The notes: generated from the letters alone by a model not told the origin. Positions 31,698-41,595 are shown, counted from the stretch's first letter. The stretch is DNA of 64,000 nt from Streptomyces spectabilis (GCF_008704795.1 NZ_CP023690.1:2056501-2120500); one strand, 5' to 3'. Translations and numbers: made by a program.

Positions 31698-33932
31698 ATG
31701 CGACGCCCTCAGCGCCCCGACGACCGTCGGAACGATTCAGCAGCAGCCGGCCCCGCGGCGGCCGCCCCCGTCGAGCGGCCCGCGGGGAACCTCCCGGCGG
31801 AGCTCACCGCCTTCGTCGGCCGCGGCACCGAACTGGCCGCCCTGACCGAGGTGTTGACCGCGGGCCGCCTGGCCACGGTGACCGGGGTCGGCGGCGTCGG
31901 CAAGTCCCGGCTCGCGGTGCGGGCGGCCGCCGCCGTGCGGCCGCGCGACGGCGCCTGGCTGGTGGAGCTGGACTCGGTGCGCGACCCCGACCTGGTGGAG
32001 CACGCGCTCGCCGGTGCCCTGGGGCTCACCGACCACACCAGCCGCTCGCCACGCCAGGTGCTGCTCGACCGGCTCGCCGGGCGGGAACTGCTGCTCGTGG
32101 TGGACGGGTTCGAGCACCTCGTGGCGGCCGCCGCCTCGCTGGTGCGGGACCTCCTCCTTCGCTGCCCGGACCTTCGCGTGCTCGCCGCCGGGCGCAGGCC
32201 CCTCGACCTGGCGGGCGAGCGCGTCTTCCCGCTCGCGCCGATGGCGGAGCCGGACGCGGCCGCCCTGTTCGCGGACCGGGCCTCGGCCTGTCTGCCCGGC
32301 TTCGCCCTCGACGGCGGCCACCGCGCCGAGGTCCTGGAGCTGTGCCGCCGCCTGGACGGCATCCCGCTCGCCCTGGAACTCGCCGCCGGACGGCTGCGCG
32401 CCCTGTCCCCCGGGCAGCTCCTCGCCCGCCTGGACGACCGTTTCCGGCTGCTGACGGGCGCCCGGCGCGACCTGCTGCCCCGGCACCAGACGCTGCGTAC
32501 GGCGATCGGCTGGAGCCACGAGCTGTGCACGGCGCAGGAGCGGCTGCTGTGGGCACGGCTCTCGGTCTTCTCCGGCCCCTTCGACCTGGATGCCGTCGAA
32601 TACGTGTGCAGCGGCGACGGGCTGCTCGCCGAGGAGGTGCTCGACGTCGTGGACGAGCTCCTCGCGCAGTCGGTCCTCACCCGCGAGGAGAGCCCCACGG
32701 GCGTGCGCTACCGCATGCTCGACACCGTCAGGGCCTACGGCGCGGAGTGGCTGCGGGCCACCGAGGACACGGCGCGGATGCGGCGCAGGCACCGCGACTG
32801 GTACATGGGCCTGGCCACCTGGTGCGAGCTGGACTGGTTCTCGCCCCGGCAGGCGGAGGTCGCCACCCTCGTCGAGTGCGAGCTGCCCAATCTGCGGGCC
32901 GCCCTGGAGTTCTGTCTGACCGAGCCGGAGGAGACGTACCTCGGCCAGTACCTCGCGGGCACGCTGTGGTTCTGCTGGGTGGGCTGCGGACGGCTCGCGG
33001 AGGGCAGGCACTGGCTGGACCGGGCCGTGGACCTGGAGGGCGAAGGGGGCGTCGGCGAGCAGTCGCGGCTGAAGGCGCTGTGGGTGCTCGGCTACGTGGC
33101 GATCCTGCAGGGCGACACGGTGCCCGCGCTGTGCGCGCTCCAGGAGTGCCAGGACACCGCCGAGCGCACCGGCAGCGCCGTCGCGGCGGCGTACGCGGTG
33201 CACCGCCTGGGCTGCCTCGCCCTGGTCTCGGACGACATGCCGCGCGCGGAGCGGCTGCTGCGCGCGGCCCTCGACGAGTACCGGCGCATCGGCGAGCTGA
33301 ACAGCAACGTGCTGATGGGCCAGGTCGAGCTGGCGATGGCGCTGGCCTTCCAGGGGTCGCTCGGCGACGCCGTGGAGCTGTGCGAGGAGGTGCGTCAGGT
33401 GTGCGAGGACCACGGCGAGCGCTGGACGCTCGCCTACGCGCTGTACGTCCTCGGGTACGCGGCGTGGACGCGGGGCGAGCCGGAGCTGGCGCGCGAGCTC
33501 GTCACGCGCTGCCTCGACCTCGACCACACCTTCCACGACCTGCTGGGCACGGTCCTGGCGGTCGAGCTGCTCGCGCTGTTCACGGCGGTGGAAGGAGACG
33601 CGGCGGAGGCGGCCGTGCTCCAGGGCGTGGCCTCGCGGATCTGGCTGTCGGTGGGGCTTCCGCTGTTCGGCTCGCAGTACTTCGGCGGCCCGCACGCGCT
33701 GTGCGAGGCGCGCGCCAGGGAACGGCTCGGCGACGAGCTGTACGAGGCGCAGCTGCGGGCCGGGGCGCTGCTCCCGCCGGACGCGGCGGTGGCGCGGGCA
33801 CTGCGCCGGGGCCGCGCCGCGGCGCCGGGGGTGCCGCGGGGCCGGCGCGGGGCACCGGCCGAGGGACAGGGCCCGCAAACGCGCGAACCCGCCGCCTCCC
33901 CGACCCGGAAGGGCGGGGAGACGGCGGGCTGA
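31698..33932 (+). CDS. AfsR/SARP-like STAND ATPase lacking a DNA-binding domain
   Basis: 744 residues from the ATG at 31698; no ribosome site is obvious and a leaderless start is possible. After a disordered N-terminus, the NB-ARC module begins with LTAFVGRGTEL and the P-loop GVGGVGKS (63-70). It continues with LLLVVDGFEHL (Walker B), VLAAGRRPL and GIPLALELAAGRL. A region with repeated helical pairs like TPR (about 360-700) follows, and then a basic, disordered tail. Relatives usually have a BTAD or LuxR HTH output domain; none is present here. It stands alone between minus-strand operons. Probably a signalling ATPase of unknown partner. Confidence 0.82.
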   Translation: MRRPQRPDDRRNDSAAAGPAAAAPVERPAGNLPAELTAFVGRGTELAALTEVLTAGRLATVTGVGGVGKSRLAVRAAAAVRPRDGAWLVELDSVRDPDLVEHALAGALGLTDHTSRSPRQVLLDRLAGRELLLVVDGFEHLVAAAASLVRDLLLRCPDLRVLAAGRRPLDLAGERVFPLAPMAEPDAAALFADRASACLPGFALDGGHRAEVLELCRRLDGIPLALELAAGRLRALSPGQLLARLDDRFRLLTGARRDLLPRHQTLRTAIGWSHELCTAQERLLWARLSVFSGPFDLDAVEYVCSGDGLLAEEVLDVVDELLAQSVLTREESPTGVRYRMLDTVRAYGAEWLRATEDTARMRRRHRDWYMGLATWCELDWFSPRQAEVATLVECELPNLRAALEFCLTEPEETYLGQYLAGTLWFCWVGCGRLAEGRHWLDRAVDLEGEGGVGEQSRLKALWVLGYVAILQGDTVPALCALQECQDTAERTGSAVAAAYAVHRLGCLALVSDDMPRAERLLRAALDEYRRIGELNSNVLMGQVELAMALAFQGSLGDAVELCEEVRQVCEDHGERWTLAYALYVLGYAAWTRGEPELARELVTRCLDLDHTFHDLLGTVLAVELLALFTAVEGDAAEAAVLQGVASRIWLSVGLPLFGSQYFGGPHALCEARARERLGDELYEAQLRAGALLPPDAAVARALRRGRAAAPGVPRGRRGAPAEGQGPQTREPAASPTRKGGETAG
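33888..33928. terminator. Hairpin at the convergent ends of the STAND ATPase gene and rpsD
   Basis: A 15-bp stem with one mismatch (33888-33902 with 33914-33928) overlaps the last codons of the ATPase gene, 26 bases before the rpsD stop on the other strand. It can serve both transcripts. Confidence 0.6.
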
Positions 33933-33953
33933 GCAGGTGAGGCTACGTCCGGA

Positions 33954-34568
33954 TCAGCGGGCGTAGTACTCGACGACGAGCTGCTCGTCGCAGATCACGG
34001 GGATCTCCTTGCGGTTCGGCTCGCGGTCCAGGCGGAAGGCCAGGGCCTTCAGGTTCACCTGGAGGTAGCGCGGGGTCTCGCCGTCGGCGGCGAAGCCACC
34101 CTCGCGCGCGACCTCGAACAGCGGCTTCTGGCGGCTGCGCTCGCGGACCATGACGACGTCGTCCGGCTTCACGCGGAAGGACGGCTTGTCGACCTTCTGG
34201 CCGTTGACCTCGATGTGGCCGTGGACGACCATCTGGCGGGCCTGGTAGATCGTGCGGGCGATGCCCGAACGCAGGACCAGGGCGTCGAGACGACGCTCCA
34301 GCTCGACGATCAGGGCCTCACCGGTCTTGCCCTGGACCTTGGAGGCACGCTCGTAGGCGCGGACGAGCTGACGCTCGGACACGTCGTACTGCGCGCGCAG
34401 ACGCTGCTTCTCGAGCAGACGGACCTTGTAGTCCGAGTTCTGCTTGCGGCCGCGGCCGTGCTCCCCCGGCGGGTAGGGACGGGCCTCGAAGTACTTGACG
34501 GCCTTCGGGGTCAGCGCGATGCCGAGGGCACGCGACTTCTTGACCTTGGGGCGGGACTGGTTCGCCAT
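33954..34568 (-). CDS. rpsD: 30S ribosomal protein S4, Cys-free form
   Basis: 204 residues from the ATG at 34568 ([19 protein letters not shown]). S4 nucleates assembly of the 30S subunit. The S4 RNA-binding domain is visible ([32 protein letters not shown]). The N-terminal region carries none of the four zinc-binding cysteines of C+ S4 proteins, so this is the zinc-independent (C-) form usual in actinomycetes. The gene is alone, not in the alpha operon, with a long upstream region. The frame upstream of 34568 is not coding. Confidence 0.97.
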   Translation of the reverse strand: MANQSRPKVKKSRALGIALTPKAVKYFEARPYPPGEHGRGRKQNSDYKVRLLEKQRLRAQYDVSERQLVRAYERASKVQGKTGEALIVELERRLDALVLRSGIARTIYQARQMVVHGHIEVNGQKVDKPSFRVKPDDVVMVRERSRQKPLFEVAREGGFAADGETPRYLQVNLKALAFRLDREPNRKEIPVICDEQLVVEYYAR

Positions 34569-34897
34569 GAACCAAACACCTCTGCTCTTCTGTACGAAAT
34601 CGGCTTCACCAGGGTTAGGGGAGGTCACATCCGCAGCCCGGGAAACCCGGCGGGTCCTCGGGGGACTCGCCCGGCAGCCGCTCCTGGGTCTGGGCACTAT
34701 GTGCAGCACGCGAGTGGCCCACCTACCGATTCCCGGATCCGGGGGGGTGGTGGGCTGCCCGCGACACCTTCGACGGTGCGCGACGCTCCTGGAGATCCCC
34801 GCCCGGGGGCCGGATCTCCGGCTGGATGTCCCGCTCTGGTGGCGCCGGTACGGGACCGGACACGGGACTCAGCACTTCGGGGAAGTCTACAGGCTGC
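34569..34897 (-). promoter_or_regulatory. rpsD leader/promoter region (329 bases, no gene)
   Basis: Non-coding between the rpsD start and the rarA stop. It contains a perfect palindrome CCCGGATCCGGG (34732-34743) and a hairpin at 34791-34819. A promoter for the highly expressed rpsD must be here; I cannot fix its -35/-10. Autogenous control by S4 is known in other bacteria and could use this leader. Confidence 0.45.
34791..34819 (-). terminator. Hairpin downstream of rarA
   Basis: Perfect 8-bp stem GGAGATCC with GGATCTCC around a 13-base GC-rich loop, about 80 bases beyond the rarA stop. It is a candidate rarA terminator or part of the rpsD leader. Confidence 0.4.
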
Positions 34898-36253
34898 TCA
34901 GGGCCGCCTGCGACCGAGGTGATTGCGGGTCCACTCCACCGCGTCCGCGTAGCGCGCCTCGGCGCCGTGGCGGGTGGGGGTGTAGTACTCGCGGTCCTTG
35001 AGGGTGTCCGGGGCGTACTGCTGGGCGGCGATGCCCTCGGGCAGGTCGTGCGGGTACACATAGCCCTGGGCGTGGCCGAGCTTGGCCGCGCCCTTGTAGT
35101 GGCCGTCGCGCAGATGGGGCGGGACCGGGCCCGCGTGGCCCTTGCGGACGTCTTCGAGGGCGGCGCCGATCGCCGTCGTCGCCGCGTTCGACTTCGGGGC
35201 GAGGGCGAGGGCGATGGTGGCGTGGCTCAGGGTCAGGGCGGCCTCGGGGAAGCCGATCATGGCGACCGCCTGGGCCGCTGCCACGGCGATGGGCAGGGCA
35301 TTGGGGTCGGCGAGGCCGATGTCCTCGCTCGCGGAGATCATCAGACGGCGCGCGATGAAGCGGGGGTCCTCGCCCGCCTCGATCATCCGGGCCAGATAGT
35401 GCAGGGCAGCGTCCACGTCCGAGCCGCGGATGGACTTGATGAGGGCGCTCGCGACGTCGTAGTGCTGGTCGCCAGCGCGGTCGTACTTCACCGCCGCGCG
35501 GTCGACCGACTCCTCCAGGGTCTGGAGCGTGATCTCCCCCTCGCCCTTGGCGAGGGCCGCGCCCGCGCCCGCCTCCAGGGCGGTCAGGGCCCGGCGGGCG
35601 TCCCCGCCCGCGATGCGCAGCAGATGGGCCTCGGCGTCCTCGGGCAGGGTGACCGCGCCGCCGAGGCCGCGCTCCTCGGTGAGCGCGCGCTTCAGCAGGT
35701 CCCGCAGGTCGTCGTCCGTGAGCGGCTCGAGGGTCAGGAGCAGGGAGCGGGACAGGAGCGGGGAGATCACCGAGAAGTACGGATTCTCGGTGGTCGCCGC
35801 GATCAGGGTCACCCAGCGGTTCTCCACGGCCGGGAGCAGCGAGTCCTGCTGGGCCTTGCTGAAGCGGTGGATCTCGTCGAGGAAGAGCACCGTCTCCTTG
35901 CCGTGGCCGCCCATGGCCCGGCGGGCGCCGTCGATGACCGCGCGGACCTCCTTGACGCCCGCGGTGATCGCGGAGAGCTCCACGAAGCGCTTGTTCGTCG
36001 CCTTGGAGACCACGTACGCCAGGGTCGTCTTGCCGATGCCGGGCGGGCCCCACAGGAACACCGAGGACGGGCCCGCGGGCCCGCCGCCGCCCTCGCCGAC
36101 GAGGCGGCGCAGCGGCGACCCCGGGCGCAGGAGATGCTGCTGGCCCACGACCTCGTCGATCGTGCGCGGGCGCATGCGGACGGCCAGAGGACTGCTCGCC
36201 GGGTCCTTCTCCTGGCGGTCCTCTGCTGCGGCGGTGAACAGGTCGGGCTCCAC
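34898..36253 (-). CDS. rarA: Replication-associated recombination protein A (RarA/MgsA AAA ATPase)
   Basis: 451 residues. It acts at stalled replication forks as an AAA+ clamp-loader-like tetramer. The order is [16 protein letters not shown]-loop GPPGIGKT (69-76), Walker [13 protein letters not shown], sensor 1 ATTENP and sensor 2 region [13 protein letters not shown]. The C-terminal tetramer domain has [24 protein letters not shown]. The start is an ATG 56 bases after the VKOR gene stop. Confidence 0.96.
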   Translation of the reverse strand: MEPDLFTAAAEDRQEKDPASSPLAVRMRPRTIDEVVGQQHLLRPGSPLRRLVGEGGGGPAGPSSVFLWGPPGIGKTTLAYVVSKATNKRFVELSAITAGVKEVRAVIDGARRAMGGHGKETVLFLDEIHRFSKAQQDSLLPAVENRWVTLIAATTENPYFSVISPLLSRSLLLTLEPLTDDDLRDLLKRALTEERGLGGAVTLPEDAEAHLLRIAGGDARRALTALEAGAGAALAKGEGEITLQTLEESVDRAAVKYDRAGDQHYDVASALIKSIRGSDVDAALHYLARMIEAGEDPRFIARRLMISASEDIGLADPNALPIAVAAAQAVAMIGFPEAALTLSHATIALALAPKSNAATTAIGAALEDVRKGHAGPVPPHLRDGHYKGAAKLGHAQGYVYPHDLPEGIAAQQYAPDTLKDREYYTPTRHGAEARYADAVEWTRNHLGRRRP

Positions 36254-36309
36254 GTCGAGAACCCTATGTCACCCCACTGACAATCCGTCCGGGGCCGCCG
36301 TCACCGGGC

Positions 36310-36963
36310 TCAGGCCCAGAGGTCGGCGCCCCACCGCGTGAAGATCAGCACGGCGATCACGCCGACGTGCATGACGGGAAGCGCCCAGGTGAAGTCCTCG
36401 AAGAAGGTCTTCGTCCAGCGGGGCGCGGGCAGGAAGCCGTTGCGGATGTTGAACGACGTCACGTACCAGAACATCAGGATCGTGGCGACCCACGCCAGGC
36501 AGCACCACAGGCACAGCGCGTTGATCCGGTACAGGGACTGGAACTGCAGCCACGTGCAGAAACCCACCCCGAACAGCGTGCCCGCGTTGAACGTCAGCCA
36601 GTACCAGCGCGGGAACCGCGCCCCCGCCAGCAGGCTCATCCCCACGCCGATCACCACGGCGTAGGCCGCGAGCCCCAGCATCGGATTCGGGAACCCGAAC
36701 GCCTCCGCCTGCTCGCTCTTCATGATGCTGCCGCAGGCCACCACCGGGTTGATGCTGCACCCCGGCTGGAAATTCGGGTCCTTCAGCAACTCGAACTTGT
36801 CAAGGGTGATGATCCACGCAGCCCACAGCCCCGCCACACCTGTGACCACCAGAAGCAGCGCGAACGCCCGGCTCCCGCCGACGGAACGGGACACGTCCGC
36901 ACGGTCCTCGCCCGAAGCGGCACCGTCCTTCACTGACTGCTTCACTGACATCGGTTCGCTCAT
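36310..36963 (-). CDS. Vitamin K epoxide reductase (VKOR) family membrane protein
   Basis: 217 residues from the ATG at 36963; a GTG one codon upstream is possible. Bacterial VKOR reoxidises the disulfide-forming enzyme DsbA through quinones. Five hydrophobic segments are visible, with the CxxC active site C151-L-W-C154 next to a further Cys155, and the loop cysteines C69 and C77 in GCSINPVVACG. Unlike many actinobacterial forms there is no fused thioredoxin domain, and no DsbA-like gene is adjacent. It sits between hisS and rarA on the same strand. Confidence 0.9.
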   Translation of the reverse strand: MSEPMSVKQSVKDGAASGEDRADVSRSVGGSRAFALLLVVTGVAGLWAAWIITLDKFELLKDPNFQPGCSINPVVACGSIMKSEQAEAFGFPNPMLGLAAYAVVIGVGMSLLAGARFPRWYWLTFNAGTLFGVGFCTWLQFQSLYRINALCLWCCLAWVATILMFWYVTSFNIRNGFLPAPRWTKTFFEDFTWALPVMHVGVIAVLIFTRWGADLWA

Positions 36964-37073
36964 CACGCCGTTTCCATCGCTCGTGGGTGGCCTAAAGCAG
37001 GGTCATTGTGCCGCAAGCTCCTGTGAGTCCACCGTCGGGTGGACAAAAGCGGACACCCACGGGGGGCGTGAAC

Positions 37074-37113
37074 GGCACAGGGGTGGGGCGCTCGCGCGCC
37101 CCACCCCTGTGCC
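37074..37113 (-). terminator. hisS terminator hairpin
   Basis: Perfect 17-bp stem (37074-37090 with 37097-37113, loop CTCGCG), 10 bases after the hisS stop. Confidence 0.85.
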
Positions 37114-37123
37114 CGCCGTAGCG

Positions 37124-38386
37124 CTAGGCCAGCTTGCCCTTGAGGATCTCCACGATCTCGTCCACGGCGACGGCCTCCTGCTCGCCGGACTCCATGTCCT
37201 TGAGCTGGACGACGCCGTCCGCCAGATCGCGCTCACCGGCGACGACGGTGAAGCGGGCGCCGCTGCGGTTGGCGTTCTTCATCGCGCCCTTCAGGCCCTT
37301 GCCGCCGTACGAGAAGTCCGCCGCGATCCCGGCCTTGCGAAGCTGCGAGACCTTGGCGAACAGGACGCGGCGCGCCTCGTCGCCGAGCGGCACCGCGAAG
37401 ACGCTGGTGGCCGCGGGCAGTTCCAGCGAGACGCCCTCCGCCTCGAGGGCGAGCACCGTGCGGTCCACGCCGAGCGCCCAGCCGACGGACGGAAGGGCGG
37501 GGCCGCCGATCATCTCCGACAGGCCGTCGTAGCGGCCGCCGCCGCCGACCGCGGACTGCGAGCCGAGGCCGTCGTGGACGAACTCGAAGGTCGTGCGCGT
37601 GTAGTAGTCCAGGCCGCGGACCAGCTTCGGGTCGTCCTCGTAGCGGACGCCCTCGGCGGCGAGCAGCTCGCGCACCTGCTCGTGGTACGCCTTGCAGGCG
37701 TCGCACAGGTAGTCGCGCAGGAGCGGCGCGCCGACGAGCTGCTGCTGCACCTCGGGGCGCTTGTCGTCCAGGACGCGCAGCGGGTTGATCTCGATGCGGC
37801 GGCGCGTCTCCTCGTCCAGGTCGAGCGCGCGCAGGAAGTCCTGGAGCGCGGCGCGGTAGACGGGGCGGCACTCCTTGTCGCCGAGGGAGTTCAGCAGGAT
37901 GCGGAACTCCCTCAGGCCGAGGGAGCGGTACGCCTGGTCGGCCAGGATGATCAGCTCGGCGTCGAGCGCCGGGTCCTCGGCGCCGATGGCCTCGGCACCG
38001 ACCTGGGAGAAGTGGCGGTAGCGGCCCTTCTGCGGGCGCTCGTAGCGGTAGTACGAGCCCGAGTACCAGAGCTTGACCGGGAGGTTGCCCGCCTTGTGCA
38101 GGTTGCCCTCCAGGGCGGCGCGCAGTACGGAGGCGGTGCCTTCGGGGCGCAGGGCGAGCTGGTCGCCGCCCTTGGTCTCGAAGGCGTACATCTCCTTGGT
38201 GACGATGTCCGTGGACTCGCCGACGCCGCGCGCGAACAGCTCGACGTTCTCGAAGCCGGGGGTCTCCACATAGCCGTACCCGGAGTTGCGCAGGGGTGCC
38301 GCGATGGCCTCGCGCACCGCGAGATACGTCGCGGAGGCGGGCGGCAGCAGGTCGTACGTGCCCTTGGGGGCCTTGAAGGTGCTCAC
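37124..38386 (-). CDS. hisS: Histidyl-tRNA synthetase
   Basis: 420 residues. It charges tRNA-His. Class II motifs are present: motif 2 in [27 protein letters not shown], the histidine-A motif [16 protein letters not shown], and motif 3 [13 protein letters not shown]. The anticodon-binding domain is C-terminal. It starts 15 bases after the metallo-hydrolase gene, and the pair is probably co-transcribed. Confidence 0.97.
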   Translation of the reverse strand: MSTFKAPKGTYDLLPPASATYLAVREAIAAPLRNSGYGYVETPGFENVELFARGVGESTDIVTKEMYAFETKGGDQLALRPEGTASVLRAALEGNLHKAGNLPVKLWYSGSYYRYERPQKGRYRHFSQVGAEAIGAEDPALDAELIILADQAYRSLGLREFRILLNSLGDKECRPVYRAALQDFLRALDLDEETRRRIEINPLRVLDDKRPEVQQQLVGAPLLRDYLCDACKAYHEQVRELLAAEGVRYEDDPKLVRGLDYYTRTTFEFVHDGLGSQSAVGGGGRYDGLSEMIGGPALPSVGWALGVDRTVLALEAEGVSLELPAATSVFAVPLGDEARRVLFAKVSQLRKAGIAADFSYGGKGLKGAMKNANRSGARFTVVAGERDLADGVVQLKDMESGEQEAVAVDEIVEILKGKLA

Positions 38387-38401
38387 TTCAGCAGTCTCTC
38401 G

Positions 38402-39115
38402 TCACATTCCTCGTCGGGGTGCGGACGTCGGGTCCGCCCCGAGGCCGGAGGCCACCTGCCGCATGAACGGATTGGTGGCGCGCTCCTGGCCGATGGTCGT
38501 CTGGGGGCCGTGGCCCGAAAGCACCACGGTCGAGTCGTCGAGCGGCAGGCACACGCGGGCCAGCGAGTCGAGGATCTCGGCGTGGGAGCCGCCGGGCAGG
38601 TCGGTGCGTCCGATGGAGCCGGCGAAGAGCAGGTCGCCCGAGAAGAAGACCGACGGGATGTCGGCCGTCTCGGGCAGCCGGAAGGTCACCGACCCCCTCG
38701 TATGGCCCGGCGCGTGCGCGACGGTGAGGTCGAGCCCGGCGAGGCTGAGGCTCGCCCCGTCCGTCAGCTCCCGCACGTCGTCGGGCTCCCCGACCGTCAG
38801 CTCGCCCATGAGCTGGGTCCCGATGGAGCGGCCGAGGGCCTTCTCCGGGTCGCTCATCATGTACCGGTCCTCGGGGTGGATCCAGGCGGGCACGTCGTGC
38901 GCGCCGCAGACCGGGACGACCGAGGCGACGTGGTCGAGGTGGCCGTGCGTGAGGACCACGGCGACGGGCTTGAGCCGATGCTTCTTGAGCGCTTCCTCGA
39001 CGCCCGGAGCGGCCTCGTGCCCCGGGTCGATGATCACGCACTCCTCGCCTGCGGCGGGGGCGACCAGATAGCAGTTGGTGCCCCAGGCCCCGGCGGGAAA
39101 CCCGGCAATGAGCAC
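38402..39115 (-). CDS. Metallo-beta-lactamase-fold hydrolase (glyoxalase II-like)
   Basis: 237 residues. The zinc motif THGHLDH (H57, H59, D61, H62), a distal AHAPGHTRGSV His and the late SGHGP His fit a two-zinc glyoxalase II-type hydrolase. HMGB-like substrates such as thioesters are likely, but the exact one cannot be told. The gene is a standard neighbour of hisS in actinobacteria. A possible promoter (TTAGCT, 19 bases, TAGGCT at 39203-39173 on the minus strand) lies upstream, at low confidence. Confidence 0.88.
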   Translation of the reverse strand: MLIAGFPAGAWGTNCYLVAPAAGEECVIIDPGHEAAPGVEEALKKHRLKPVAVVLTHGHLDHVASVVPVCGAHDVPAWIHPEDRYMMSDPEKALGRSIGTQLMGELTVGEPDDVRELTDGASLSLAGLDLTVAHAPGHTRGSVTFRLPETADIPSVFFSGDLLFAGSIGRTDLPGGSHAEILDSLARVCLPLDDSTVVLSGHGPQTTIGQERATNPFMRQVASGLGADPTSAPRRGM

Positions 39116-39293
39116 GATCGTCCTTCGTCTTGGTCGTACGGCGGCGTGGCAGCGGAGATTGCGGCGGGTCAGAGCCTACCGGCGCTGCCGATTCCACAGC
39201 TAACCCATATACGGTACGGGGCACGCGCGGCCCCTCGTGCCGCGCGCCGACGACACACGTGACGGCGGACGAGACGTTCGAGGAGTGGGCCCG

Positions 39294-40121
39294 GTGGTCA
39301 GCCAGCAGCAGCGGCGTAAGCAGCTCGCACGCGAGAAGTACGTGCGGCAACAGCAGCGGCGGGAGGTCGCCCAGCGCCGTCGACGCCTGCGCAACGGGGT
39401 CGTCGCGGGCGCGCTCGCCCTGGTCGTGGCCGGGGGCGCCGCCTCGTACGCGGCGGGCGCGTTCGACGACGGCGGCTCCACCGAGGACGACGCCGCCGCG
39501 AGCCCGTCGCCCAGCAAGCCCGCGGACCCCTGCCGCAAGGCGGCCCCGGGCAAGGTCAAGCCGCTCAGCTTCAAGAAGGAGCCGGCCCTGACCGTCGACA
39601 AGTCGGCCTCGTACACGATGAAGCTGGGCACGACGTGCGGCGACATCGACCTCGACCTGGACGCGGCGAAGGCCCCGCACACCGTCAACTCCTTCGACTT
39701 CCTGGTGAAGAAGGGGTACTTGGACCACACCGCGTGCCACCGGCTCACCTCGGGCAACGTCAACGTGCTGCAGTGCGGCGACCCCAAGGGCACCGGCGAG
39801 GGCACCCCCGGCTACTCGATCCCGGACGAGAACCTGAAGGACAAGCGCCTGAAGGGCGGTGTGTACCCGGCGGGCACGGTGGCGATGGCGAACCGCTACG
39901 ACGCCGCGAAGAAGACGGGCCGCGACACCGGCGGCAGCCAGTTCTTCCTCGTCTACCAGGACAGTCAGCTGCCGCCCGACTACACACCGTTCGGGACCGT
40001 CTCCGCTTCGGGCATGAAGGTCCTGAAGAAGATCGCTGCCGCGGGTGAGAGTTCCGGCCGGGGCGACGGGGCGCCGAACGCGACCGTGGTCATCGACAAG
40101 GCGACCGTACGGAAGTCCTGA
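39294..40121 (+). CDS. Membrane-anchored cyclophilin-type peptidyl-prolyl isomerase
   Basis: 275 residues from the GTG at 39294, preceded by GAGGAG. A basic cytoplasmic head is followed by one transmembrane helix (about 34-56: NGVVAGALALVVAGGAASYAAGA) and a Ser/Pro linker, then the isomerase domain outside the membrane. The cyclophilin motif CHRLTSG (R150) and SQFFLVYQDS (about 215-224) are visible, with the insertion LQCGDPKGTGEG usual for the actinobacterial form. It is divergent from the metallo-hydrolase gene and next to the DUF349 gene. Confidence 0.92.
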   Translation: MVSQQQRRKQLAREKYVRQQQRREVAQRRRRLRNGVVAGALALVVAGGAASYAAGAFDDGGSTEDDAAASPSPSKPADPCRKAAPGKVKPLSFKKEPALTVDKSASYTMKLGTTCGDIDLDLDAAKAPHTVNSFDFLVKKGYLDHTACHRLTSGNVNVLQCGDPKGTGEGTPGYSIPDENLKDKRLKGGVYPAGTVAMANRYDAAKKTGRDTGGSQFFLVYQDSQLPPDYTPFGTVSASGMKVLKKIAAAGESSGRGDGAPNATVVIDKATVRKS

Positions 40122-40298
40122 CGCGGCACCGGGGAAGTCCGGAAGGCGACCCCGCGCGCGTCCCGGGCGCGGGCGGTGAATTTCGCTCGTGCTGGATGCG
40201 GACAGCCGCCCCGCCGGTCGCCTATGTTGGCGGTGACGAAACTGTGGACGATGCCGGGGGCCCGTGGCCTTGTGCAGGCATCATGTGGAGGAGGCGCT

Positions 40299-41531
40299 GT
40301 GAGCAGCGACCCGTGGGGCCGCGTCGACGAGACGGGGACCGTGTACGTGCGTACGGCCGACGGCGGCGAGCGAGTGGTCGGTTCGTGGCAGGCAGGATCT
40401 CCCGGCGAGGCCCTGGCCTATTTCGAGCGCAAGTACGACGGTCTGGTCGTCGAGATCGGACTTCTCGAGCGCCGGGTACAGACGACCGACCTGTCGGCCA
40501 AGGACGCGACGGTCGCCATCGACCACCTGCGTCAGCAGGTCGACGAGGCGCACGCCGTGGGTGACCTGGACGCGCTGAGCAAGCGGCTCGACAAGCTCGT
40601 CGCGTCGGTCGAGGCGCGCCGTGAGGAGCGCAAGGCGCAGAAGGCCAAGCAGTCGGACGAGGCGCGGCACGCCAAGGAGGCGCTGGTCGCGGAGGCCGAG
40701 GAGCTCGCGCAGAGCGAGCAGTGGCGGTCGGCGGGCGAGCGCCTGCGGGCCCTGGTGGACACCTGGAAGGGGCTGCCGCGCCTGGACCGCAAGTCCGACG
40801 ACGAGCTGTGGCACCGCTTCTCGCACGCCCGCTCGGCGTTCTCCAAGCGCCGCAAGGCCCACTTCGCGCAGTTGGACGCGCAGCGCGAGGACGCCCGCAA
40901 GGCCAAGGAGAAGCTGGTCGCGGAGGCCGAGGCCCTGTCGAACTCGACGGACTGGGGTCCCACGGCGGCGCGCTACCGCGAGCTGATGGCCGACTGGAAG
41001 GCGGCGGGCCGCGCCCAGCGCGAGCACGAGGACGACCTGTGGAACCGCTTCCGCGGCGCCCAGGACGTGTTCTTCGCGGCGCGCAGCTCGGTCTTCGCCG
41101 AGCGTGACGCCGAGCAGGGCGAGAACCTCAAGCTCAAGGAGGAGCTGGCGGACGAGGCCGAGAAGCTCGTTCCGGTGACGGACCTGAAGGCGGCCCGCGC
41201 GGCCTTCCGCTCCATCAACGAGCGCTGGGAGGCCATCGGTCACGTCCCGCGTGACGCCCGGCCCAAGGTCGAGGGCCGGATGCACGCGGTGGAGCGGGCC
41301 CTGCAGGAGTCCGAGGAAGCCGAGTGGCGCCGGACCAACCCCGAGGCGCGGGCCCGTGCCGCGGGCCTGACCGGTCAGCTCCAGGCCGCCGTGGACAAGC
41401 TGAAGGGCCAGGTCGAGGCCGCGCGCGCGGCGGGCAACAACGCCAAGGCGGACAAGCTCCAGCGGGAGCTCGACGGCCGTCAGGCGCTCCTGGACCAGGC
41501 GCTCAAGGGCCTGCAGGAGTTCGGCGGCTGA
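40299..41531 (+). CDS. DUF349-domain coiled-coil protein
   Basis: 410 residues from the GTG at 40299, which follows GGAGGAGG. The protein is almost all helical and highly charged. DUF349 repeats are visible, each with a W-x-x-hydrophobic pattern (WKGLPRLDRKSDDELWHRF, WKAAGRAQREHEDDLWNRF, WEAIGHVPRDA). A coiled coil runs through the C-terminus. The family function is not known. It is a standard neighbour of relA in actinomycetes and converges with it. Confidence 0.9.
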   Translation: MSSDPWGRVDETGTVYVRTADGGERVVGSWQAGSPGEALAYFERKYDGLVVEIGLLERRVQTTDLSAKDATVAIDHLRQQVDEAHAVGDLDALSKRLDKLVASVEARREERKAQKAKQSDEARHAKEALVAEAEELAQSEQWRSAGERLRALVDTWKGLPRLDRKSDDELWHRFSHARSAFSKRRKAHFAQLDAQREDARKAKEKLVAEAEALSNSTDWGPTAARYRELMADWKAAGRAQREHEDDLWNRFRGAQDVFFAARSSVFAERDAEQGENLKLKEELADEAEKLVPVTDLKAARAAFRSINERWEAIGHVPRDARPKVEGRMHAVERALQESEEAEWRRTNPEARARAAGLTGQLQAAVDKLKGQVEAARAAGNNAKADKLQRELDGRQALLDQALKGLQEFGG

Positions 41532-41546
41532 GCCGGTTTTCGTCTG

Positions 41547-41595
41547 CTACGTAGAGGGGCTCCCGTACATCGCGTACGGGAGCCCCTCTACGTAG
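41547..41595. terminator. Bidirectional 22-bp hairpin between the DUF349 gene and relA
   Basis: CTACGTAGAGGGGCTCCCGTAC is perfectly repeated in inverse (41547-41568 with 41574-41595) around an ATCGC loop. It lies 15 bases after one stop and 23 bases from the facing relA stop. It should work for both converging transcripts. Confidence 0.9.
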
